A DNA stretch of 64,000 nucleotides from Jannaschia sp. W003 (GCF_025144335.1 NZ_CP083539.1:3039501-3103500); one strand, 5' to 3'. Counted from the stretch's first letter, positions 36,463 through 45,255 are shown. Numbers and translations are program-made. The notes: generated by a model from the sequence alone, not told the origin.

Positions 36463-37320
36463 ATGACCGACGCCCCCGAGATCCCCGCCCAGTCCCAGGA
36501 CCGCATGCCCGGCCGCGAGCACGAGATGGACCCGGCCCCCGACTACGCCCCCCGCCACCCCGGCGTAGGCAAGCTGCGGGGCGAGGTCGCGGTCGTCACG
36601 GGCGGCGACAGCGGCATCGGCCGCGCTGTCTGCGCCCTGTTCGCCCGCGAGGGTGCGAAGGTAGTGGTGAGCTACCTCGAGGAGGACCGCGACGCCGAGG
36701 AGACGCGCCGCATCGTCGAGGAGGACGAGGGCGGCGAGTGCCTGCTCGTGCGCGGCGACCTCGGGCTGCGCGAGACCTGTGACCGGGTGGTCCGCGAGAC
36801 GCTGGAGCGCTTCGGCCGGATCGACGTGCTGGTGAACAACGCGGCCCAGCAGTGGATCGACGAGGACTTCGCCGCCCTGGGCGAGGACACGCTGCGCCAG
36901 ATGCTCGGCTCCAACGTGATGGGCCCGATGCTGATGACCCAGGCCGCCCTGCCCCACCTGAAGGAGGGCGCCAGGATCGTGAACACGACCTCGGTGAACG
37001 CGTTCAAGGGCAACGACTCCCTCATCACCTACTCCACCACGCGCGGCGCCACGCTGGCCTTCACGCGCTCCATGGCCTCGAACCTCCTGGATCGGAAGAT
37101 CCGCGTGAACGCGGTGGCGCCCGGCCCGATCTGGACCCCGTTCATCCCCGGCTCCATGCCGCCCGAAATGGTCGAGGACTTCGGCTCGGGCGCCCCCATG
37201 GGCCGCGCGGGCCAGCCCTGGGAGGTGGCGACCGCGTTCCTGTTCCTCGCCTCCTCGGACGGCAGCTACTTCACGGGCCAGACGCTGCACCCCAACGGGG
37301 GGATGATCGTGGGGGCGTAG
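36463..37320 (+). CDS. stress-type SDR oxidoreductase with Lys-to-Arg active-site change
   Basis: A 285-residue classical SDR of the YdaD/YghA general-stress type, with the extra N-terminal leader (MPGREHEMDPAPDYAPRHPG) those proteins carry. Cofactor motif VTGGDSGIGRA (45-55), NNAAQQ (125-130), catalytic Ser177 and Tyr190. The position that is Lys in the YxxxK motif is Arg194 here (YSTTRGA), encoded CGC at 37042-37044. Arg is rarely active in that role, so the enzyme may be weak or non-catalytic. AGGAG gives a good ribosome site. The EcfG-like promoter upstream fits stress induction. Confidence 0.85.
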   Translation: MTDAPEIPAQSQDRMPGREHEMDPAPDYAPRHPGVGKLRGEVAVVTGGDSGIGRAVCALFAREGAKVVVSYLEEDRDAEETRRIVEEDEGGECLLVRGDLGLRETCDRVVRETLERFGRIDVLVNNAAQQWIDEDFAALGEDTLRQMLGSNVMGPMLMTQAALPHLKEGARIVNTTSVNAFKGNDSLITYSTTRGATLAFTRSMASNLLDRKIRVNAVAPGPIWTPFIPGSMPPEMVEDFGSGAPMGRAGQPWEVATAFLFLASSDGSYFTGQTLHPNGGMIVGA

Positions 37321-37344
37321 GGCCGGTCCGGCGTCAGCCGGATC

Positions 37345-37365
37345 GATCGGTCCGGTGGACCGATC
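37345..37365. repeat. GATCGGTCC-GGT-GGACCGATC palindrome
   Basis: Third copy of the dispersed palindrome, 9-bp arms, 25 bases after the SDR stop in a gap (37321-37483) with no gene. Probably works as a transcript end or recognition site. Confidence 0.65.
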
Positions 37366-37483
37366 CGAGGCCCGAACGCGGCGGCGCGAGCCGCCGCGGC
37401 CGCAACGCTCCAGCGGTGCGCCCCCTCCCGCGTGACTTCCGCCCGCCGCGCCATACCTCCCCGCGGAGCACCCGGAGTCCGTC

Positions 37484-39064
37484 TTGCCCCCCATCACCCA
37501 CCGCGTCTGGCCCAAGGCCCCCGTTATCTACCAGATCTACCCCCGCAGCTTCCGCGACTCGACGGGCTCGGGCACGGGCGACCTCAAGGGCATCTGCCTG
37601 CATCTGGAACACGTCGCCAACCTCGGCGCCGACGCGATCTGGATCTCGCCGTTCTACCCCTCGCCCTTCACGGACGGCGGCTACGACATCGCCGACCACA
37701 TCGACGTGCACCCGGCGCTCGGCACGCTCGACGACTTCGACCGGCTGGTGGAGGTGGCCCATGGGCTGGGGCTGAAGGTGCTGATCGACCAGGTGTTCAA
37801 CCACACCTCCACGGTCGCGCCCTGGTTCCAGCGCTCGCTCATGCGCGACCCCGATTACGAGGACTTCTACGTCTGGCGCGACCCCAAGCCCGACGGCACC
37901 GCGCCCAACAACTGGCTGTCGCAGTTCGGCCCGCCCGCCTGGACCTGGAACCACCGGCGGCGGCAGTACTACCACCACAACTTCACGAAGCATCAGCCCT
38001 CGCTCAACCTGCGCTGCGAGCGGGTGCAGGAGCAGATGCGCCGGATCATGCGGTTCTGGCTCGACCGGGGCGTGGACGGCTTCCGGCTGGATGCCGTGAC
38101 CTCGTTCCTGTTCGACCCCGAGGAGCGCGACAACCCGCCCGCAACGCCGGAGGTGCAGCGGGCCGTCTCGGGCGAGACCTTCGTGCCCTACACCTACCAG
38201 GACCATGTCTACGACATCCTGCCCGGCGACGGGCTGCCCTTCATGGAGCGGCTGCGCAACTGGGCCGGCGAGGACGTGTTCCTGCTCGGCGAGGTCACAT
38301 CGGGCAACAAGTCGGTCGAGCTGGCCTGCGGGCTGTCCGCGCCGGGGCGGCTCTCGGCGGCCTACACGACCGATTTCCCCGAGAACGACGCCTCGGCCGA
38401 GGCCTATGCGGCGATCCTGAAGCGCGCCTGCGACCCCCAGCGCCTCGGCTGGTGGCTCTCGTCCCACGACCAGCCGCGCCACGCGGCCAAGGCAGGCGAC
38501 GGCTCGGAGCGCGACGTGCGCTTCCTAGCCCTCGTGCTCGCCACCGCGCCCGGCCCGGTGCTGCTCTATCAGGGCGAGGAGCTGGGCCTCCGGCAGCCCG
38601 ACCTGCCCTTCGAGGCCGTGACCGACCCGCTCGATCTGCTCTACTGGCCCGACGGGCCGGGGCGCGAGGGGCCGCGCGTGCCGATGCCCTGGGCCGAAGG
38701 CACCGGGCGGGGCTTCACGATCGGCACGCCATGGCTGCCGATGGACTGGCCGCAGGGGCAGTCCGTGGCGGTGCAGGAGATCTCGGAGCGGAGCAACCTC
38801 GGCTTCTACCGCCGGGCCTTCGCGTTCCGCCGCGAGCACGACATGGGCAACATGGCCCTGCGCGACTGGAGCCGCGACGGCGAGGTCATGCGGCTCTCCT
38901 ACGAGACGCCGGGCAGCGTGGGCACCAAGACCGCCGAGGTGGTGCTGAACTTCGGCGAGGGATCCGCGCGGTGCCGCAAGGCCCCGGACCTCGCCTCGAC
39001 GCCGTTCGACGGCACCCACATGCCGGGCCGCACCGGCGCGGTCTGGCTGGGCGAGGCGGAGTAG
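37484..39064 (+). CDS. alpha-glucosidase, GH13
   Basis: A 526-residue (beta/alpha)8 glycosidase: IYQIYPRSFRDSTGSGTGDL, DQVFNHTS, GFRLDAVTSF (nucleophile Asp), VFLLGEVTS (acid/base Glu), LSSHDQPRHA (third Asp). It belongs to the oligo-1,6-/alpha-glucosidase or sucrose-hydrolase-like subfamily (GH13_23 region). Likely substrates are sucrose, maltose or isomaltose. Near trehalose and sucrose synthesis genes it could degrade the solutes they make. The start appears to be TTG 37484 with CGGAG 8 nt upstream. Confidence 0.83.
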   Translation: MPPITHRVWPKAPVIYQIYPRSFRDSTGSGTGDLKGICLHLEHVANLGADAIWISPFYPSPFTDGGYDIADHIDVHPALGTLDDFDRLVEVAHGLGLKVLIDQVFNHTSTVAPWFQRSLMRDPDYEDFYVWRDPKPDGTAPNNWLSQFGPPAWTWNHRRRQYYHHNFTKHQPSLNLRCERVQEQMRRIMRFWLDRGVDGFRLDAVTSFLFDPEERDNPPATPEVQRAVSGETFVPYTYQDHVYDILPGDGLPFMERLRNWAGEDVFLLGEVTSGNKSVELACGLSAPGRLSAAYTTDFPENDASAEAYAAILKRACDPQRLGWWLSSHDQPRHAAKAGDGSERDVRFLALVLATAPGPVLLYQGEELGLRQPDLPFEAVTDPLDLLYWPDGPGREGPRVPMPWAEGTGRGFTIGTPWLPMDWPQGQSVAVQEISERSNLGFYRRAFAFRREHDMGNMALRDWSRDGEVMRLSYETPGSVGTKTAEVVLNFGEGSARCRKAPDLASTPFDGTHMPGRTGAVWLGEAE

Positions 39065-39101
39065 GGGCCGGGCGGCGGCGCGCGCCGCCCGGACCCGGGC
39101 C

Positions 39102-40181
39102 TCAGAGGCGGTCCGCGGCGTCGGGCGCCTCCAGCCCCGCGGGCGGATGGTCGTAGCCCCACGGGCGGTCGTGGTCCTGCGCGGCCACCTCCGGCGCACG
39201 GCGGCGGCTGGGCGCGAAGGCCCGGCCCGCCAGTGCGCCGAGGCCCACGAGGAGCGCCGCGCCGCCGAAGGCCAGCGCCTTGCGCGCCGCGTCCGCGTCG
39301 ACGGCCACGCCGCGCGCCTCGGCCCGGTCGTCGAACGAGCCGTGGGCGCGGCTCGGCATCGCCACGGGGCCGTCGAGGTTGTCCTCGCGCCCCCAGTCCC
39401 GCTGCTCGGAGCGCTGCATCTCCACGCCCTTCTTCGCGAGGAACTGGTCGAGGAGATCGGGGAAGATCATGTTCGCGAACACGAGCTGCATCGTGGACCG
39501 GCCCACCAGCACCTCGCGGCAGCCGTCGTCGATGGCCTTCATCACGCCCTCGGCGGCCACCTCGGGCTGGAAGATCGGCGGCGCGGGCTGGGGCTTCACG
39601 TCGAGGCGGTTGCGCGCCCAGTCGAACTGCGGCGTGTTGATCGCGGGCAGCTCCACCATGCCCACGGTGATCGGGCGCCCCTCGCGGATCAGCTCCGAGC
39701 GCACCGCCTGCATGAAGCCGATCACCGCGGCCTTGGCGCCGCAGTAGGCGGCCTGGAACGGGATCGAGCGGTAGCCCAGCCCCGAGCCCACAGCCACGAT
39801 GTTGCCCCGCTCCATGACCCGCAGCGCGTGGCGCGTGCCGTTCACCTGGCCGAGATAGGTGGTGTCGGTGATGGCGCGGAACTCGGCATCATCCACCTCC
39901 TCGAAGGGCGAGACGGAGGTGAGCATGGCGCAGTTGACCCACACGTCGGGCGCGCCCCAGCGGGCCACCACGGCGTCGGCGGCGGCAGCCACCTCGGCGT
40001 CCTTCGAGACGTCGCAGGCGCGGCCCATGACCTGATCGCCGTAGAGCGCCTCGATCTCGTCCAGCCGCTCCTGCCCGCGCGCGAGCACGGCCACGCGCCA
40101 GCCGCGCGCGCACATCATGTCCACCACGGCCCGGCCCACGCCGGCCGATCCACCCGCCACCACGGCGATCCTGCTGCTCAT
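39102..40181 (-). CDS. SDR oxidoreductase with C-terminal membrane/disordered tail
   Basis: A 359-residue protein. Residues 1-260 are a classical SDR (VVAGGSAGVGRA; VGSGLGYRS; YCGAKAA with intact Tyr-x3-Lys). Residues ~270-359 are an extra tail with one hydrophobic helix (KALAFGGAALLVGLGALAGRAFA) and a charged, Pro-rich end, so the enzyme may be membrane tethered. It follows DUF2383 on the same strand after a terminator hairpin, so may be partly cotranscribed. Substrate unknown; location in the stress cluster suggests a protective role. Confidence 0.75.
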   Translation of the reverse strand: MSSRIAVVAGGSAGVGRAVVDMMCARGWRVAVLARGQERLDEIEALYGDQVMGRACDVSKDAEVAAAADAVVARWGAPDVWVNCAMLTSVSPFEEVDDAEFRAITDTTYLGQVNGTRHALRVMERGNIVAVGSGLGYRSIPFQAAYCGAKAAVIGFMQAVRSELIREGRPITVGMVELPAINTPQFDWARNRLDVKPQPAPPIFQPEVAAEGVMKAIDDGCREVLVGRSTMQLVFANMIFPDLLDQFLAKKGVEMQRSEQRDWGREDNLDGPVAMPSRAHGSFDDRAEARGVAVDADAARKALAFGGAALLVGLGALAGRAFAPSRRRAPEVAAQDHDRPWGYDHPPAGLEAPDAADRL

Positions 40182-40217
40182 GTCGATCTCCTGTCGGTTG
40201 TCCTAGGGAAACGAGAA

Positions 40218-40247
40218 GGGGCGCCGCCTCGGACAAGGCGGCGCCCC
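40218..40247 (-). terminator. intrinsic terminator after DUF2383 gene
   Basis: GGGGCGCCGCC / GGCGGCGCCCC with an 8-nt loop; on the minus strand it is followed by TTCTCGTTT. It would reduce readthrough from the DUF2383 gene into the SDR. Confidence 0.7.
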
Positions 40248-40272
40248 CTGCGGCCCGCGCGGGGCCCCGGGA

Positions 40273-40713
40273 TCAGGCGGCGAGGTCCTTGCGGGTCTCG
40301 AGCTGCTGGATCGCCGACTTCAGCGAGGCGTGCTGCTCGACCAGGAACTGGTACTCGGGCGAGGTGCCGCCGGCCTCCTCGATCGCGGTCTCGTAAGCTT
40401 CCAGCAGCGTCTTCTCGCCGCGCACGACCTCGCCGAGGGTGGCCGCGTCCTCGGAGCCCGTCACCTTGTCCTTCAGGTCCATGAAGGTGCGGTGGGCGGC
40501 GGCCAGGATCGAGCCGTCCTCGTCGAGCGTGTGGCCCTCGCGCACGAGGTACTGGCGCAGCTCGCTGGCGTCGCGGTCGCGGCGCTGCATGAACTCGGTG
40601 AAGATGCCCTTGATGGTGGCGCTCTCCACGTGGTCCACGGCGTCGCGGTAGCCCTCGCGGCTGTCGATCAGGCGCGTGAACAGGGTCTTCAGGGCGTCGA
40701 TACGGTCGGTCAT
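40273..40713 (-). CDS. PA2169-family four-helix-bundle stress protein (DUF2383)
   Basis: A 146-residue ferritin-like four-helix bundle: DALKTLFTRLIDSREGYRDAVDHV, then IFTEFMQRRDRDASELRQYL, GEVVRGEKTLLEAYETAI and a final helix. The family is stress-inducible and of unknown activity; Glu/His metal ligands are suggested but unproven. AAAGGAA is a good ribosome site. Divergent from the DUF892 gene at 40868, with facing stress-type promoters in the 154-base gap. Confidence 0.8.
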   Translation of the reverse strand: MTDRIDALKTLFTRLIDSREGYRDAVDHVESATIKGIFTEFMQRRDRDASELRQYLVREGHTLDEDGSILAAAHRTFMDLKDKVTGSEDAATLGEVVRGEKTLLEAYETAIEEAGGTSPEYQFLVEQHASLKSAIQQLETRKDLAA

Positions 40714-40754
40714 CGGGGAATTTCCTTTCGGGGTGGCGGGTTGTCTGGCCGGTC

Positions 40755-40781
40755 AACGCCGTCCCCGGGGGCGCGGGTTCC
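40755..40781 (-). promoter_or_regulatory. possible EcfG-type promoter of DUF2383
   Basis: Minus-strand GGAAC (40777-40781) and CGTT (40755-40758) with an 18-nt spacer, one base longer than normal. Position 42 bases before the start is suitable. Confidence 0.35.
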
Positions 40782-40807
40782 GTGCCGATTCGCGGAAAAG
40801 ATCGGGC

Positions 40808-40833
40808 GGAACGGCGGGCCGGGACGCCGCGTT
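40808..40833 (+). promoter_or_regulatory. EcfG-type promoter of DUF892 gene
   Basis: GGAAC (40808-40812), 17-nt spacer, CGTT (40830-40833): an exact match to the general-stress sigma consensus, 35 bases before the ATG. Confidence 0.7.
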
Positions 40834-40867
40834 GCGCCGGGGAACGAACCACACACGGGAGAGAGAC

Positions 40868-41356
40868 ATGGACAGCCTCAAGGACCTCTACATCGACCAG
40901 CTGAAAGACCTCTACTCGGCCTGCAAGCAGTCGCGCGACGTGACCGTCGAGCTGGAGAAGGCGGCCACGAACAAGGACCTCAAGGAGGGCCTGCACAAGG
41001 GCCACAACGGCATCTCGGCGGGCATGGACGTGATGGCCGGCCTCGTGCGCGAGCACGGCCACGACCCCGACGGCGAGCACTGCAAGGGCATGGAAGGCCT
41101 GGTGACCGAAGCGCGCGAGCACGCGCTCGAGGAGAGCTTCTCGGACGACGACGTGCGCGACGCCATGATCATCACCCAGTACCAGCGCATGGCCCACTAC
41201 GCGATCGCCGGCTACGGCTGCGTGAAGGCCTTCGCCGAGCGCCTGGGCTTCGAGCAGGACGCCGAACTCCTCGATAAGCACCTGTCGAACACCTACGACG
41301 GCGACGAGAAGATGACCGACCTCGCCAAGGGCGGGATCAACGCCGCCGCCGCCTGA
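40868..41356 (+). CDS. YciE/DUF892 ferritin-like stress protein
   Basis: A 162-residue ferritin-like protein beginning MDSLKDLYIDQLKDLYSACKQ, the DUF892 signature; Glu and His residues in HNGISAGMDVM and MITQYQRMAHYAIAGYG fit a di-metal helical bundle. The family is induced by stress and stationary phase. GGGAGAGAG upstream, an EcfG-type promoter before it and a terminator after it make this a self-contained stress gene. Confidence 0.82.
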   Translation: MDSLKDLYIDQLKDLYSACKQSRDVTVELEKAATNKDLKEGLHKGHNGISAGMDVMAGLVREHGHDPDGEHCKGMEGLVTEAREHALEESFSDDDVRDAMIITQYQRMAHYAIAGYGCVKAFAERLGFEQDAELLDKHLSNTYDGDEKMTDLAKGGINAAAA

Positions 41357-41377
41357 CGGCACCGGCACGGCACGACG

Positions 41378-41405
41378 GAAGGGGCGGCCCGCGGGGGCCG
41401 CCCCT
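41378..41405 (+). terminator. intrinsic terminator after DUF892 gene
   Basis: GGGGCGGCCC / GGGCCGCCCC with 4-nt loop followed by TCTT. The rest of the gap to 41655 shows no gene; it is slightly less GC-rich than usual. Confidence 0.7.
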
Positions 41406-41655
41406 CTTCGATTGTGCAGCATCGCATGTACGGACTGCTTGAGGAGCGGGAGCGGCGCCAACTCCTTCACCGTGAGAGCGCGGCTTGCGCCGAGGGCGAC
41501 CCCGCGGGCTGGAGCACCGCTTTTCCTTGACGGCCCGGGCAGCGCGGACGCAATCTGACCGCGTCTGAAACAGGTTAGGTCGGGAAGGTTGGCCCGGCCC
41601 CCGCATCCGCGGGTCCTTCCGTCAAGACCGTGGCGGCCCGAGACTATGCAGTCCC

Positions 41656-42120
41656 ATGCGCAGTGTGTGGGACGATAGGAAGGGCATGGCCATGTGGAAG
41701 CAGACACCCGCGACTCCCGAACGTTCCGGATCCCGGTGTAGGATCGTTCTCGTCGAGATTCAGGCGACGGCCGAAAGGGTCTACGATTTCGCCTCGGACC
41801 CTCGGAACCTCCGCTTCTGGGCGCCGAACTTCGCCAAGTCGGTGTCGGTCGACGAAGGCGGATGTATCGTCGAGACCGAGGACGGCCCGGCTGCAATCGA
41901 GTTCGCCGCACGCAATGGCTTGGGCGTTCTCGACCATTGGGGCCTCCTTCCCGATGGAGCGAAGTTCTTCAACCCAATGCGGGTCGTTCCCGACGGTGAC
42001 GCATGCATCTTGAGCTTCACCCTCTTCCGGCAGGTCGGATGGGACGACGACCGGCTCGAAAATGACGCCGCGTTGGTCCAGGCGGACTTGGAACGGTTGA
42101 AGGCGCACTTGGGCACATAG
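41656..42120 (+). CDS. SRPBCC-like protein, 154 aa
   Basis: A small ligand-binding-fold candidate: RIVLVEIQATAERVYDFASDPRNLRFWAPNFAKSV resembles the N-terminal strand-helix of START/polyketide-cyclase-2 proteins, and ILSFTLFRQVGWDDDRLENDAALVQADLERLKAHL their C-terminal helix. Codon choice is visibly less GC-biased than neighbours (GCA, GAA, TTG, CAT), suggesting later acquisition. Start could be 41656, 41686 or 41692. No partner gene. Confidence 0.6.
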   Translation: MRSVWDDRKGMAMWKQTPATPERSGSRCRIVLVEIQATAERVYDFASDPRNLRFWAPNFAKSVSVDEGGCIVETEDGPAAIEFAARNGLGVLDHWGLLPDGAKFFNPMRVVPDGDACILSFTLFRQVGWDDDRLENDAALVQADLERLKAHLGT

Positions 42121-42494
42121 CGGGATACGAACCCGTACAGTCGCGACGAACTGCGGCGTTGTCCGCATTCCATCAGCGCCGGCTCGAAGGAATACACCGA
42201 GGTTCAACTCTACCCCGCTAAACCCCCCGTTAACCGCTCCCCCGGACAACCGCTCTCGTTCGAACGACGCGGAAGACGGCTGGTCATTGTCCGACCTGCC
42301 GGCACCAGGGGCGCTACGCGCGCCCCGAGGACATGCGGAGCGCGGGGCCCACACCCCCGCTCCGGGATCAGCCCGCCTGGCAAGCGCGGCGCCGGTCTCT
42401 CCACCCGTCAGGGCCACACGCGGCCCTCCCGAGATCCCACGCACCGACGCAGGAAGCCTGACGGCCCCGCGGCGGATCGCCCTGCGCGCACGCG
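42121..42494. other. 374-base intergenic stretch without a gene
   Basis: Between the SRPBCC gene and the terminator of the DUF3618 operon. Both strands carry open frames rich in Pro/Arg/Ala with no motif or ribosome site. Nothing structured was recognised. Confidence 0.5.
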
Positions 42495-42530
42495 AAAGGG
42501 GCGCGGCCCTCGCAGGCCGCGCCCCTCTTT
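42495..42530 (-). terminator. intrinsic terminator of the stress operon
   Basis: AAAGGGGCGCGGCC / GGCCGCGCCCCTCTTT, 6-nt loop, 15 bases after the DUF3618 stop. A and T runs on both sides allow bidirectional use. Confidence 0.7.
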
Positions 42531-42545
42531 GCCGTCCGGTCCGGG

Positions 42546-44036
42546 TCAGCCCTGCTTGGGCTTGCTCGGGTCGACCTTGTCGGCCTCGGCCTTGGCGGTG
42601 CCACCGAGGTTCTGGCGCTCGGCCTCCTCGCGGGCGGCATCGGCCACGCGCTGGGCCACCGACTTCGCCTCGTTCTCGGCCTTCCGCACCGCCTCGTCGC
42701 CCGACGGGGTCTGGTCCTTGGCGCCCTTCAGCGCGGAGCGCACGCCCTCGGCCTTCTCGTCGGCCACGTCGCGGGCCTCGTCGAGGGCGGCATCGGCCAC
42801 GGCCCGGAGCTTGTGGGCCTCCTCGTTGAAGACGCGCTCGGCCTCGTCCATCGCGCGGTCGCGGTAGACGCCGATGTGCTCGTCCTCGAACTCCGTGCGG
42901 GGCAGCGCCGCGCCGACCATGGCGCCGACCGCGAAGGCGATCAGCCCGCCCACGAGGGGCTGGTCGTCGTACATGCGGCGGCCCTGGCGCGAGGCCTCGC
43001 GCAGGCGGGCCTCGGCGGCGGCCTGGGCGTCCACCGCGGCGGCGCGGGCGCGGATCACCCGCTCGCGGGCGGCGGCGCTCATGTGCTCGGTGCCCTCGCC
43101 GATGCGCGCGCGCATCTCGCTGGAGTGGACGCGGAAGCGCCCCTGGGCGTCACGGGTTCTGTTGCGGATATCGGTCATCGCGGCTCTCGTTCCTCCTTGC
43201 CATTGCTGCCAGCGGTCGGAGGTCGCGGCGGTCGCGGCCCCCCAGCGGTCGGCCGCCTGGCCTTGCATGTCGGACCAGCTGTTGCCGGCCTCGTCGATTC
43301 CGTGCCGGGCGCGGTCCCCGGCGGTGTGGTAGGCGTCCGATACGCCGGTCGCGGCGCCGTCGTAGGCCCCCGACACGCCGCTGCGCGCGGTGCCCCAGAC
43401 GTCGGACGCGCCGTGACGGGTCGCGTCGTAGGCGCCGTGGGCGCGGTCCGAGGCGCCGCGTCCGGCCGAGCGGGCCGAGCCGGCCACGGAGCCCAGCGCG
43501 TCGCGTGCTCCCTCGGCCAGGTCGCCCGCCTTGTCCTTGGCGCGCTCCCACAGCGAGGGGCCGTCGTCGTGGTCCCCCGAGGCCCGTGCGAGGCGGTCGT
43601 CGTAGCCCGCCGGATAGGGCGAGCGCGACAGGCGGCCCGGCGCCGACGGGTAGTCGCGGTCGTCGTAGGCCAGCGAGGGACGCGCGGCCGAGGGGCCGCC
43701 GTCGTCGTTCGGCCCGCCCACGTAGCGCAGGTCGTGGGTCGAGGCGTTGCGGTCGTACACGGGCGGCACCCGACGCGGCTGCGGGGGCCGGTTCGAGGTG
43801 GCCAGCAGCCAGGCGATGCCCACGCCCGCCATGGTGGCGGCGATGGGGTTGTTCTTCACCTGCACCACGAGGCGGTCGGCGAACTCCGAGCCGTTCTCGC
43901 GGACGTAGCCGGTGGCCTGGTCGAGGATGCGCTCCGGCGAGAAGCGGTCCTGGAGGTCCTCGAGCGATCGGGCGAGCGCGTGGCGCTCCTCCTCGATCTC
44001 GCGCTCGATCTCCTCGGGCGTGCGATCGTCGCTCAT
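42546..44036 (-). CDS. DUF3618 protein with LEA-like middle region
   Basis: A 496-residue protein. Residues 1-85 are DUF3618: TPEEIEREIEEERHALARSLEDLQDRFSPE then a membrane helix (NPIAATMAGVGIAWLLA). Residues ~150-280 are hydrophilic repeats rich in Ala/Gly/Asp/Arg (GASDRAHGAYDATRHGASDVW...) like late-embryogenesis-abundant 11-mers. A second hydrophobic segment (LVGGLIAFAVGAMVGAAL) near residue 370 is followed by long charged amphipathic helices. It probably coats or tethers membranes under dehydration or osmotic stress (inference). ATGA overlap with the upstream holin-X-like gene. Confidence 0.78.
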   Translation of the reverse strand: MSDDRTPEEIEREIEEERHALARSLEDLQDRFSPERILDQATGYVRENGSEFADRLVVQVKNNPIAATMAGVGIAWLLATSNRPPQPRRVPPVYDRNASTHDLRYVGGPNDDGGPSAARPSLAYDDRDYPSAPGRLSRSPYPAGYDDRLARASGDHDDGPSLWERAKDKAGDLAEGARDALGSVAGSARSAGRGASDRAHGAYDATRHGASDVWGTARSGVSGAYDGAATGVSDAYHTAGDRARHGIDEAGNSWSDMQGQAADRWGAATAATSDRWQQWQGGTRAAMTDIRNRTRDAQGRFRVHSSEMRARIGEGTEHMSAAARERVIRARAAAVDAQAAAEARLREASRQGRRMYDDQPLVGGLIAFAVGAMVGAALPRTEFEDEHIGVYRDRAMDEAERVFNEEAHKLRAVADAALDEARDVADEKAEGVRSALKGAKDQTPSGDEAVRKAENEAKSVAQRVADAAREEAERQNLGGTAKAEADKVDPSKPKQG

Positions 44037-44443
44037 TGGATGCTCTCCTTCACGGTCTCGGCGTCGCGCTGGACGTTCTTGGCGGTGCGGGTCGGCGCGA
44101 TGCTCGAGAGCTTCAGGTCCTTCACGCCCTTCGACGCCATCAGGAACGCGGCGAGCGCGAGCAGGCCGCCCACGATCAGCGCGGCCCAGCCGGTGTCGAT
44201 GCCCAGCTCGGCCAGCGCCGCCACCAGGGCGGCGGCCAGCACGTTGAGCGCCACCAGCGCGGCGACGAGCGCGCCGGCCAGCAGACCCACGGCGGTGCCG
44301 GCGCGGGAGAGGTTCTGGCTCACCTCGGTCTTGGCGAGGTCGAACTCCTTGCGGACGAGGTTGCTGACATGGGCCAGCACCTCGCTCACGAGGCCCGAGG
44401 CGCTGCGGTCGCGCTCCGGCTCATGGATGCGGGGATCGGCCAT
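44033..44443 (-). CDS. phage-holin-like (Holin-X superfamily) membrane protein
   Basis: A 136-residue protein: amphipathic N-terminus ASGLVSEVLAHVSNLVRKEFDLAKTEVSQNL, two membrane helices (AVGLLAGALVAALVALNVLAAALVAAL and AALIVGGLLALAAFLMA) and a charged tail. This is the Actinobacterial Holin-X / YqjE-like layout common next to DUF3618 genes; it is not evidence of a prophage. Overlaps both neighbours (TGATG with the upstream gene, ATGA with the next). Confidence 0.78.
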   Translation of the reverse strand: MADPRIHEPERDRSASGLVSEVLAHVSNLVRKEFDLAKTEVSQNLSRAGTAVGLLAGALVAALVALNVLAAALVAALAELGIDTGWAALIVGGLLALAAFLMASKGVKDLKLSSIAPTRTAKNVQRDAETVKESIQ

Positions 44444-45255
44444 CAGATGCGCCCCCCGCCCGAGGTGCCGCCCGTGGAGCCCGCGGCGGGGCCGGTGGTG
44501 CGCACGGTGCCGGTGGACGCCGTGGAGCCGGCCGCGGTGGTGCCGCCCACGGTGGAGGAGGCCGAGCCCACGCCGCCGGGGCGCGCGGTGCCCGCATCAT
44601 AGGGCGTGTGCGCGGTGCCGGGCACCGGGCGCGCCATGCGGGGGTCGTCGTCGTAGGCGCCGCCGTAGCCGGTGCCGCCCGCGTAGTCGGTGCGGCGCGA
44701 GCGCTCGGACGCCTTGATCGCGCGCGCGGCGGCGAAGCCGAGCGCGGCGGCGGCGCCAAGGAAGATCGCCGGATTGCGGCGGGCGAAGTCCTCGACGTCG
44801 TGCATCATGGTGCCGATGTCGCGGTCGCGGATCGCCGACGAGACGTCGCCGAGCGAGGAGGCCACGTAGTCGGCGGCCTGGGCGGCGTAGCTGTCATCGC
44901 CGAACTCGGCGCCGGCCTTGCGGATGTGCTCGGCTGTCTCGCTGAGTTCCGAGGCGGCGCGGCCCTTGGCCTCGTCGGCCTTGGCGTAGGCGGCGTCGCG
45001 GGCCTTGCCGCCCATCGCGGCGGCCTCGCGGCGGGCATTCTCGGCGACCTCGGCGGCACGCGACTTCGCGGCCTCGGCGGTCTCGCGGGCCATCTCCTGC
45101 GCGGACTTCTCGCCGCCCGAGCTTCCGGCCATCGCGGCGCTGTTGCGCGAGACGTCGGCGCTGGAGCCCTGCGTGGCGGCCGTGGAGCCGACGGGCTTGG
45201 TCTGGCCGGTCTGCGGGGCGGCGGTGCCGCCGGGCTTGTTGGTGTCGTCGGACAT
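44443..45255 (-). CDS. LEA/ElaB-like stress protein with one membrane helix
   Basis: A 270-residue protein: low-complexity N-terminus (NKPGGTAAPQTGQTKPVGS), amphipathic helices rich in Ala/Lys/Glu (ETAEAAKSRAAEVAENARREAAAMGGKARDAAYAKADEAKG) typical of LEA group 3, a hydrophobic ElaB-like segment (NPAIFLGAAAALGFAAARA) and a Gly/Thr-rich disordered tail. First long gene of a three-gene overlapping operon; AAGGAGG gives a strong ribosome site. Function inferred as desiccation/osmotic protection. Confidence 0.72.
   Translation of the reverse strand: MSDDTNKPGGTAAPQTGQTKPVGSTAATQGSSADVSRNSAAMAGSSGGEKSAQEMARETAEAAKSRAAEVAENARREAAAMGGKARDAAYAKADEAKGRAASELSETAEHIRKAGAEFGDDSYAAQAADYVASSLGDVSSAIRDRDIGTMMHDVEDFARRNPAIFLGAAAALGFAAARAIKASERSRRTDYAGGTGYGGAYDDDPRMARPVPGTAHTPYDAGTARPGGVGSASSTVGGTTAAGSTASTGTVRTTGPAAGSTGGTSGGGRI

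Noticed and set aside
42287..42829. 180-codon plus-strand frame downstream of the SRPBCC gene
   Set aside because: Low-complexity Pro/Arg/Ser composition, overlaps the terminator and DUF3618 gene, no start context.
44033..44443. Prophage marker (holin-like gene)
   Set aside because: The Holin-X type protein sits with DUF3618 and LEA-like stress genes; no other phage gene is near.
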